Of a stretch of DNA of 14,140 nt, positions 1 to 7,070 are shown in pieces. The DNA comes from Zancudomyces culisetae. Lineage: Eukaryota; Kickxellomycota; Harpellomycetes; Harpellales; Legeriomycetaceae. The DNA lies in assembly GCA_001969505.1 (NCBI GenBank), contig LSSK01000173.1:1-14140 (forward strand). The letters are read 5' to 3'. The position numbers and the translations under genes are program-made. A model generated the notes under the pieces. It searched no databases. It was not told the origin of the DNA and saw nothing but the letters and a program-made list of their open reading frames with translations. Within the stretch, counting starts at the first letter, position 1; the number at the start of each line of letters is the position of its first letter.

Positions 1-1491
1 ACATGTTTCATTCCAATCATATCGCTTCATTTCGTTGCCAAAGAATCTTGGTTGTATCATAAACACACTGTTGAGAGGAATGTCCAGCGAAGTCATCGAC
101 TCCAAGTCAATGTCCATAAAATAACTCAACAACACCCGTGCCATTGCGTTGTGTGTAATAATCAATACCGAGTTTTTGATTCTCTCTAGCTCCACTATAA
201 TGTACTGGATCCGATGAATCACATCTATGTACGATTCGCCGTGTGTGCCTGGATATCGCGTCCGTAGCTTGTCGGCTTGTCGCGCCTCAAACGTATCGGG
301 ATATTTTTGCTGGATTTGCTTATAAGTCATTCCTTCACACTTGCCTGCATACAATTCATTCAGCACTGAATGCGTGCTAATCCTTGTCTTTTCTCCTTTA
401 AAATACTCGGCTGTTCCTTCCGCTCTTTTCAGCGTAGATGTCCATACAAGCAACTCTTTTGTCTTTCCTTCTCCATCTTCTCTCTTTGGCTCTTGTTCCC
501 GTTCTCCACTCCCCTCACTCTCCTCCACATTCTCCTTCTCTTCGCCATAAAACTGCCTGTGTTGCTTTTGCACGAATCTGGCTAGCGCCTGCGCATACCC
601 TTTCCCCCGCTCTGTCAACTCAGCATCTCCGCCGATTTTCCCTTTCACATTATCTTCACTTTCTCCATGTCGCGTAATATAAAACACTCGCTTTTGTAAA
701 TTCATGTTCATCAAATAAAACACACATTGGCCCTCAAGAAATCCCCGGATATTGCATGTTGTGATCTTTACTCCTGCGTCGATTATTTTGCAATATTGAA
801 TCCCCAACTTCTCTTCATATTCTCCAAGGCTCTGGTAACTCTTCTCATAGTTTGCAAGCCTTCGCCGGAAATCCTGCTCCGCTTCCTTTTCATCGATTCC
901 TATATAGTCTGGTGACTTTGTCTTGAGCTTGATGTTTGTGTCTATTATTTCTTTGTTGGTACAAATACTCTCCAAAAACATCACATCTATACACTCCTCC
1001 CTCTCCATACGCTCAATCACTACTCTTCGTCTCTCTATTGTCGAGTTGGTCGCATCATGAATCGCCACTTGCCCTTGGTCCGTTCTTAGATACCCTATTG
1101 CATCCTCCAGTACTTGCATCGCCACTTGATCCCGCATCTTTTTCGCCTCCTCATTCTCACTATCGAAAAAATCGCTTTTATGTCGTATCTTTTCGTCATC
1201 CTCTCCATAGCTATTGCCCTCCATTGCCGTTTTTTCGGCTGTTGTTACTGCTGCTCCTGCTGCTCCTGTTCCTGTTCCTGCTGCTGATCCTGCCAACACT
1301 GATGCTACTGATGCTACTGATGCTCCATGGTATGGTACCAACTTTCTACGTTGATCTCCAACATTAAACACCTTCACTTTTATCCCTAGCCATGAAAGAT
1401 ACCTCTTCAGTTTTTTTACCATATAGCTTTTACCTCTTGCTGGCAACCCAACTATTTTTTTATATTTTTTTACACATACTATCAATATCAT
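1..1491 (-). CDS. FBP26: Fructose-2,6-bisphosphatase / 6-phosphofructo-2-kinase family protein, C-terminally cut by window edge
   Basis: This bifunctional-family enzyme makes or breaks the cytosolic regulator fructose-2,6-bisphosphate. The frame stays open for 497 codons to base 1. The ATG at 1491 is the only usable start, because an in-frame TGA lies about 80 bp upstream with no ATG between. The N-terminal kinase-like half has the P-loop GLPARGKS (residues 15-22), a VFNVGDQRRK strand (41-50), FFDSENEEA (from about 108), DATNST (146-151) and SPDY (about 193). The histidine-phosphatase half has RHGE (274-277, catalytic His275), TSTLKR (about 351-356), NEL with the likely acid Glu379, and THNA with His447. 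An intact RHGE fits Fbp26 better than Pfk26, whose phosphatase His is replaced; that rests on family knowledge. Insertions are a Lys-rich heptapeptide before the P-loop (8-14), an Ala/Gly/Ser/Thr tract (57-92) and a Glu-rich linker (311-346). A kinase or dual activity cannot be excluded. Confidence 0.86.
   Translation of the reverse strand, partial: MILIVCVKKYKKIVGLPARGKSYMVKKLKRYLSWLGIKVKVFNVGDQRRKLVPYHGASVASVASVLAGSAAGTGTGAAGAAVTTAEKTAMEGNSYGEDDEKIRHKSDFFDSENEEAKKMRDQVAMQVLEDAIGYLRTDQGQVAIHDATNSTIERRRVVIERMEREECIDVMFLESICTNKEIIDTNIKLKTKSPDYIGIDEKEAEQDFRRRLANYEKSYQSLGEYEEKLGIQYCKIIDAGVKITTCNIRGFLEGQCVFYLMNMNLQKRVFYITRHGESEDNVKGKIGGDAELTERGKGYAQALARFVQKQHRQFYGEEKENVEESEGSGEREQEPKREDGEGKTKELLVWTSTLKRAEGTAEYFKGEKTRISTHSVLNELYAGKCEGMTYKQIQQKYPDTFEARQADKLRTRYPGTHGESYIDVIHRIQYIIVELERIKNSVLIITHNAMARVLLSYFMDIDLESMTSLDIPLNSVFMIQPRFFGNEMKRYDWNETC
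1248..1324. repeat. Trinucleotide-type microsatellite inside the FBP26-like gene
   Basis: Bases 1298-1324 are three perfect copies of the 9-mer ACTGATGCT. Bases 1248-1286 are an imperfect CTG/CTC/CTGTTC tract. On the coding strand they encode a Ser-Val-Ala triplet repeat followed by Ala/Gly/Thr low complexity, lying between the NVGDQRRK strand and the DFF segment of the kinase-like domain. Homologues do not carry this tract at that point, so slipped-strand expansion within the frame is the likely origin. Length variation between strains would be expected. Confidence 0.8.
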
Positions 1492-1553
1492 TTTCTTTTC
1501 CTCTTCATATTCTCCTCCTTTCTTAAATTTATAATTTAAATTTGTTGTCCTAT

Positions 1554-1697
1554 CCCCTAATCTCTCATTTCACTTTTTTTTTTGCTAGAAAATTATTTTT
1601 TCTTTACCCATAACTACAAGCAACTTTGTATTTTCGTCGGTAACCATAAACCCTCTACGTCGGACTATCTGCTTCTCCGAGACACTAGTTGTCCCCT
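1554..1697 (-). promoter_or_regulatory. Two STRE-like AGGGG elements upstream of the FBP26-like gene
   Basis: The pentamer AGGGG on the coding strand (CCCCT on plus) occurs at 1554-1558 and 1693-1697, about 65 and 205 bp upstream of the ATG. AGGGG is the stress-response element bound by Msn2/Msn4 in Saccharomyces. Pentamers are common by chance, so this is a weak suggestion of stress or glucose control. Confidence 0.2.
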
Positions 1698-2468
1698 CAC
1701 CTACATTTCTTTTCTTCATTACTCCATAAGTTATTCCATTTATGGAATTCTCATGCATCCTGGTCTTGTATTTGCGATTGTGTTTATTATCTGTAGGTGT
1801 TTTTATTTAACTGTTATTTCACTTTGAAGTCTAAACTCTCTTTACTTTAAAGTATATACTTTTTTTTTTACGTGGGACGTTTTTTTCTTTTTTAAAAAAG
1901 TGTATGCGAAAAGGTAAATAAGTTGAGAATCTGGGTATTTCTTGCTTTTTAGTTTTTTTTTTTCTATCCGAATTATTGGATACTCGCGTATTTATATACA
2001 TTTAGAGTTTAAACACCTATATATTTTTTTCTTTCTTTCACGCCATTCTCCCAAACATTTTCTACCACTACCAACAATATCCCGAAATATTTTTATCCAC
2101 TACAAATCTCTCTTTTTCTTTCTTTTTTTAAAAAAAAGCTTCTTAATTTATTCGAATGATTTTCTTGTATGCCAATGCTAAACAAAATCTGAACTAAATA
2201 AAATTTATTGAATCAAAAATATTGATTGCTTTTGTAAATTCTTAACGATTATTTATAAACATTAAACTGCAAATCAATTGGTGAGGCTATTCAGCTAAAA
2301 ATTTTTTTTTCTCAACTTCCTGGAATTTTTCCCTATTTTTTCAACCAAAAAATAAAAGTGTCCATTTGTTCCCGCCCCAGATTACCAAGGTATTGGATAT
2401 AAATTACAAGGTATAATAACTTGAAAATGTGCCTATTTTATTTATTCCCCATCCTCCTCTCCCACCTC

Positions 2469-2481
2469 CACACACACACAC
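2469..2481. repeat. CA dinucleotide microsatellite
   Basis: Six and a half uninterrupted CA units follow a C-rich pyrimidine stretch in the long intergenic region. No function is suggested beyond a polymorphic marker. Confidence 0.75.
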
Positions 2482-3761
2482 GTACATTTCCTCTGACCAC
2501 CTAGACCTAAATATAAACATAGTTATACAAAACATTTTTTATACATTTCAAGCCCACACTGCAAACCCCACCCTCTCCCTTCACCATCCCTGTAAATATG
2601 GAGTTTTACGTATTCCCATTCTCTTTTTGTAATGAAGTTTATGCTGTTTGCTAATTTTACTTCTTTAGCCTCTCACAAATTTTGCCCATTAAAAAGTTTT
2701 TTTTTTGGGTAAGAAGGAGGGGGTGGAAGGATATATTTCTAACTATGGTTATTCAATTGTTTTTATTATGTTCATGCAACTTTTCATGCAATCGCAACCG
2801 CAACCACAACCACCAGTTACTAAAAAAGACAAAACATGACACTTAGTAGCTCATCTCCACAAATGTTCATATCGCTTCGTTTTTTAATAAAACTTTTTTT
2901 GTTTTATTCGTAATTCTGACTCATAAAAAAATAGCACGTTTATGTTGTCGAGTAAGGGAAAGGAAGAAAAGGAAATGAACACCTCGTGTGTTTTTTTTTT
3001 TGAACCTTCTCTAAATCCCTTACCCTCTCTCTTTCTTGAACTAGCATTTTCAAACTAGCCACTTTTTTTCTTTACTTGTTCACATCTCAGTGGTGGGTTT
3101 AAATACTATATTCCAACTTCACTCCGATACCAGCCCTCATATTCTAGGTTCCGGAAAACTCTTAACTATATATGATTTTTTACTGAAAATAATATATCGA
3201 ATAAAATAATATAGTTGAAAATACAAAAATAACCAGAAAATAAAACACCAATGATATTAAAATTACAGATGATCAAGCACACTAAATAACAGCACTTAGT
3301 AATGTTCATAAAAGTAAAAGTGCAAAAAAAAATTTTTTTTCGTTTTGTTGGTGTAGGTGAAAATCGTCCATAGTAAGCATACTTTCTTGGTAAAACGTGC
3401 TAAAAAGTACGATATTTTCTCCTAAACTTGGATCAATTTCTCTTGAATTAGCATTTCCGTCTGTATTTCGTAAAACCAAGTTCTAAAGTAGCAAAATCAA
3501 AATAAAGAATGTCTAAAATGGGATAAACCACGGGGTATTTGTACGACCTTTATTCGGCCTAATAAAAACCTTTACATTTTCTGTTTTTTTTTACCCGGAT
3601 TCGTGAATTGATTGAAGTAAAAAAAAAGTTGTGGTATTTTCTGTGACAACACAAAAATAAATATTCTAGTGAATAAAAACATCATCCAAGTTGTATTATT
3701 TTAATGTAATGACTTCTTTTCATTGCACAACACCATCATTTTTGCAAATAATTGGAATTTG

Positions 3762-3807
3762 TTTTGTAGTGTGGCTCTGATGCTCATTCAGCTACACAAC
3801 ACCAAAA
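3762..3807 (+). other. Imperfect stem-loop, possible structured RNA
   Basis: GTGTGGCT (3769-3776) pairs with AGCTACAC (3790-3797) through 8 bp including one G-T wobble, around a 13-nt loop. After an A-A mismatch, TGT (3765-3767) can pair with ACA (3799-3801). Alternatively TTTTG (3762-3766) can pair with CAAAA (3803-3807). It lies in the gene-poor region. Calling it an RNA gene would be inference; no snoRNA or snRNA signature was recognised. Confidence 0.3.
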
Positions 3808-4697
3808 GCAGTATTGGTACTTGGTACAAGATAATCAATAGATGAGAAGTAAGAATGCACCTGCTCATCCATATATCCACATATTCTTCTATATATCTAG
3901 CTATCCTTTCTGCGTATAAAATCACAGTATTTAAAAAAAAAGAATTTCTAGAATCCCGGTTGTGAAAAATAGTCTATAACAGCCGAGCGGAGAAATTCGT
4001 GCAGATGCAAGAACTAATATACATGAGAACCATTACTTTAAAGGACCTGATCAACCTGATTTCAGTGAATAAAACACATATCTTCAATACCATCTACCCT
4101 CTCTCCCCATCCCAACGTTATTTGCTGGAATATACAAGTGTCAAGTACTCGACACTGTATCCTCCCTTCGCTCACTCATACATATTAAATCAATCCAATG
4201 CTCAAGTAATGGAGTCGGAATCCAACATTGAGTGTTAAATTATTTGTGTTTACTAAATATCTGACCAAAACCACGGATAGAATGAGCTTATTTAGTAAAA
4301 AGAATTTTATATGCCAATATGATTTAATTTTAAAGGCTCGAGTCCCGAAACAAAACAACCCCTAAGCAGTGTAACTTTTTAAGAAATTTAAAAAATATGA
4401 TAACTTGGTCCAAGTAAAGCCCAGGGTGTTAATATATATTAGCTGGAACTGGTTGAACAACCTTGAAAGAAAATAACAAGAATAACATCGAAAACTATAT
4501 TCAAACTTTTACATAATGAGGATGCTTTTACGCAATAGCACTGGAGATTCATATTTGGTTATTTATTCTTATATATCTTTATAGCGGTTCTCTCTATTTT
4601 TTGGAAGGGTGGGTAATAGATAAATGTAAAGAAAAGGCTAATAGATACTTTATACGCTAATTAGTCCCGAAAAGTGTAGACTTCAACAAAAAACGGT

Positions 4698-5981
4698 TTA
4701 AATAAGAAGGGTGGAAACATAGACAAATGAACTGATATATGCCAATGCAGTTAGTTTGCCGAATGAAAACTTGGCTGATCCAGCTGCTGATGTAGAGCTT
4801 TTTGAGCTGGATGAGCTGCTGCTGCTGCTAGATGAACTCTTGCTTGATGAGCTGGTGGTTGATGAGGTGCTGTTAGACGCACTTTCGTTGGCTGCATTGG
4901 CTATTTCTGCCGCGTTTGCTTGTGATTTTTCTATGTCAATAGTGGGGACATTAGTTACTCCAGTAGTATAGGTATCATCATTATAAAGTGGATTTTTTGA
5001 TGAGGAGATATCCTTCAATTTGTACTTGGAAATCAAATCAACAAGCGATTCTGTTGTAACATTAAAGCTTCCATCATGGAATAGTGTGTCGGCTACGGCT
5101 CCTAACAATGCGTGGGCTCTAGTAGTTGGATGTATGGGATCCATAAATGCATAGGTATCAGGATCTTCACACGAGGAAATAACTGTACGGTTAGTATTTT
5201 CCACGTAACAAGGTGCGGTAGTGTTTTTAAGTCCAAGTGCGCTATTAACTTCTGGTTTTTGCATTTCAACAATAAGATTGAAAAGATCCAATGTTCTGAT
5301 ATACTTTATACCCAAAGAGCTGTCCTTCAGCATATTTGACAGGATGGTTTGTGTTCTGGTATTTGTGGCGGTGATAAATGCACTCAACGCTGTTCTTGAA
5401 GCTGCTGGTGCATTGAGCCCAGCAGGGCATGATGAAATATCTGGAATGTTGGAAACCACAAATTTTTTGTATCCCATATCCACCAATTTTGAGACTGCAG
5501 CTCCAATACTTGATGAGATAGAGATTGAGTACGCATCTGCGTCGGTTGTACCGTTGTATAAGCCAGTGATTCCATCGAGGATATCATTTCCGCCTATCTC
5601 CACAACTGCTATGTCGTTACTCAAGACATCATCAGAAAATTTACCTCCAAATGTGGCATTAAAAGTGTCGATTTGTTGGAGGGTATCAGGGATGTCAAGT
5701 GTCAGATTATCAAATACTTGCACACTAGTGTTGTTTGATACTGCACCAGCAACTGCAAAATTTACCAAGGTATGATTGCTCCACTTTGCAAGGTATTCAT
5801 TCCATACTGGCCCGTTGGAGAATCTACCCTTCCACCATGGCACACCCTGTGGGTTAAGTGTCCTCTTGGCGTTTCCGACATCAGAGAGACTGTTTCCAAA
5901 GAGCACGATTCTGGTATCAGCGCTGGCAGTAGCAATGAACCCCAGGGTAGCAACACTGAGCAAGGTATATTTGGTTAGCAT
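4698..5981 (-). CDS. Secreted, probably GPI-anchored GDSL/SGNH-family esterase (lipase-like), downstream paralogue
   Basis: A 427-residue carboxylic-ester hydrolase of the GDSL/SGNH superfamily, expected at the cell surface. A signal peptide covers residues 1-21, probably cut after the Ala-Ser-Ala at 19-21. Block I is FGNSLSD with nucleophile Ser31 (Asn replaces the Asp of the classic GDSL). Block II is the NFAVAGA segment, block III GGND at 130-133, and block V DPIHP with Asp281 and His284, so the triad looks complete. About ten N-glycosylation sequons are present. The C-terminus has a Ser/Thr-rich stalk with a poly-Ser run, then a hydrophobic tail after the Ala-Gly-Ser region, the usual layout of a GPI-attachment signal. 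The ATG has an A-rich leader (5982-6006), and a TATA box lies 118-125 bp upstream. A collinear paralogue of the same length follows at 7071-8354. The substrate is unknown. Confidence 0.92.
   Translation of the reverse strand: MLTKYTLLSVATLGFIATASADTRIVLFGNSLSDVGNAKRTLNPQGVPWWKGRFSNGPVWNEYLAKWSNHTLVNFAVAGAVSNNTSVQVFDNLTLDIPDTLQQIDTFNATFGGKFSDDVLSNDIAVVEIGGNDILDGITGLYNGTTDADAYSISISSSIGAAVSKLVDMGYKKFVVSNIPDISSCPAGLNAPAASRTALSAFITATNTRTQTILSNMLKDSSLGIKYIRTLDLFNLIVEMQKPEVNSALGLKNTTAPCYVENTNRTVISSCEDPDTYAFMDPIHPTTRAHALLGAVADTLFHDGSFNVTTESLVDLISKYKLKDISSSKNPLYNDDTYTTGVTNVPTIDIEKSQANAAEIANAANESASNSTSSTTSSSSKSSSSSSSSSSSSKSSTSAAGSAKFSFGKLTALAYISSFVYVSTLLI
4702..4895. repeat. 3' tail block nearly identical to 7075-7268
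   Basis: The 178 bases 4702-4879 match 7075-7252 without a difference. One mismatch at 4880/7253 is followed by 15 more identical bases. The block encodes the Ser-rich stalk and GPI signal. Identity begins one base inside the last sense codon; the sequence beyond the stop codons is unrelated. Sequence inward of 4895 diverges at many silent and replacement sites. Confidence 0.95.
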
Positions 5982-6098
5982 TTTAGTTTTTTAGTTTTTT
6001 ATTTTTCGTTCTGTAGAAAAGGTGTCCTGTCCTATTTCTTATCGCAGTCAAAAAAGGAAAATACGTTGACTCTACGTAGCTTTGCTTCAGATACTTGG

Positions 6099-6106
6099 TA
6101 TTTATA
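6099..6106 (-). promoter_or_regulatory. TATA box of the downstream GDSL esterase gene
   Basis: The coding-strand sequence TATAAATA matches the yeast consensus TATAWAWR exactly and lies 118-125 bp before the ATG at 5981. TATA-containing promoters in yeasts are typical of regulated, stress- or nutrient-responsive genes. Confidence 0.6.
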
Positions 6107-6279
6107 GGAAATCATCAGTGAACATGATTACAGGTTTTTAATCCCTTTTACGCATATTAAACGTCGAATTAAAACCCAACTTATCAGGTGATGCAATAGT
6201 TTCCTTGGGTTAGTACTTTCACTTTGTCAGTTTTCTTTTAATCTTTTTCAGTGTTTCATCTAGACAAACAAGCTGATCC

Positions 6280-6295
6280 AACAAACTAGTTTGTT
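6280..6295. repeat. 16-bp perfect palindrome
   Basis: AACAAACTAGTTTGTT reads the same on both strands. It lies about 300 bp upstream of the downstream GDSL gene's ATG, so it could be a dimeric transcription-factor site. No known factor is assigned. Confidence 0.45.
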
Positions 6296-7070
6296 TTTAC
6301 ACCTATTTCGTTTTTTTTCAGTCATGAATATATTAAATCCTGGAAATATACTCATAATACTATGTTTGCATACATTCCATTCACATGAAATGATGCATTA
6401 TACACGAAAAAAAAGTCAAAACAAGGGGTTGTCAATAAAGCTTGCCAATTGTATATAAATCCAAAATTATTGAGCTTTCATATCACCATTAATTGATTTT
6501 TGGTAATCTTTATTTCATCGAACTTTTGAGTCCCATATTCCACTTGAAAACGCTAATAAGTGAACTTTTACTTTATAGCTAACAATAAGTATCGTATTGA
6601 AACCATTTACAATCTATGTCTTTCAAAAGAAAGACGTATACCGTCTCTACTAAAAAAAAAAGGCTGAATACAACCCAGTGGGTGATATCCAATACCCATG
6701 CTTTAAGGCGGCAATAGGGTTAATTGCGCTTAGCTGGGGTAAGAAGAAAGGGAAATTTAGATAATCTTTTTGTAACGGTTTTACATAATCTTTTTTTTGT
6801 TTTGTTGACATTTAACTGTGCTACCATAAATCCATTGGTTTTCCTGTTGATGTATTACTAATAATCAAATTAAATGGTCAATAAAATAGTGACTGCTCTT
6901 TATGTGAAAGGATTTGCAATAATATTGGAGAAATACTCAATCAATTAAATAAAATCGATAATTCTTGCTAAATCGTGAACTTCAAGGTTGTTTGTAAACC
7001 AGCAAGAACTAGAAATAAATATTTTATCAAGTTAACTTATTTAATAACAGTGTTCTACCCATTACCAAAT

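Larger units (their letters stand above)
1492..4697. other. 3.2-kb intergenic region with no convincing gene
   Basis: This stretch lies between the 5' end of the FBP26-like gene and the 3' end of the first GDSL gene. About 1492-2700 is strongly pyrimidine-rich on the plus strand, with T-tracts of up to about 10 bases. It includes two perfect 14-bp palindromes (1849-1862 centred on GTATATAC, and 1887-1900 of T6A6 type). T- and A-tracts continue to about 3650. The region 3700-4250 is more mixed in composition. It contains a stem-loop (3762-3807), a 7-bp tandem repeat TTGGTAC x2 (3814-3827) and a 79-codon plus-strand ORF (3999-4238) that resembles nothing I recognise. No tRNA boxes or splice signals with a matching frame were found. 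Only the first several hundred bases are expected to be the FBP26 promoter. Confidence 0.7.
5982..7070. other. Intergenic region between the GDSL paralogues
   Basis: This 1.1-kb AT-rich stretch must hold the promoter of the downstream GDSL gene and the 3' end of the upstream one. Visible items are the TATA box at 6099-6106, a 16-bp palindrome at 6280-6295 and a small more GC-rich island around 6662-6740 with short ACCCA/TGGGT inverted repeats. A TACTAAC heptamer on the minus strand near 6209-6215 has no convincing 5' and 3' splice sites around it. No ORF worth calling was seen. Confidence 0.7.

Noticed and set aside
936-1367. 143-codon plus-strand ORF rich in Leu
   Set aside because: It is the antisense shadow of the FBP26-like gene; the poly-Leu comes from the CTG/CTC microsatellite read on the wrong strand.
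1582-1827. 81-codon plus-strand ORF in the T-rich DNA
   Set aside because: It is driven by T-rich composition, has Phe/Tyr/Ile bias and no domain, and lies in the expected FBP26 promoter.
2507-2517. Near-match to the yeast ARS core consensus
   Set aside because: Ten of eleven bases match, but such matches are frequent in AT-rich DNA and origin consensus differs among yeasts.
2917-2923. TGACTCA, a Gcn4/AP-1 site
   Set aside because: A single 7-mer in 14 kb is expected by chance and it is over 1.4 kb from the nearest start codon.
4333-4343. GGCTCGAGTCC resembling a tRNA B box
   Set aside because: There is no A box at the right distance, no T-arm or acceptor pairing, and T54 is missing.
4756-4971. 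71-codon Leu/Asp-rich plus-strand ORF, with a twin at 7129-7344
   Set aside because: Both are antisense reads of the Ser-rich stalk repeat; their similarity only mirrors the duplicated tail.
5221-5775. 184-codon plus-strand ORF
   Set aside because: It lies entirely antisense to the first GDSL gene, whose catalytic motifs fix the true strand.
6209-6215. TACTAAC on the minus strand, a possible intron branch site in the 5' leader of the downstream GDSL gene
   Set aside because: The only GTATGC-like donor is weak, no good acceptor follows, and the TATA box lies downstream of it.
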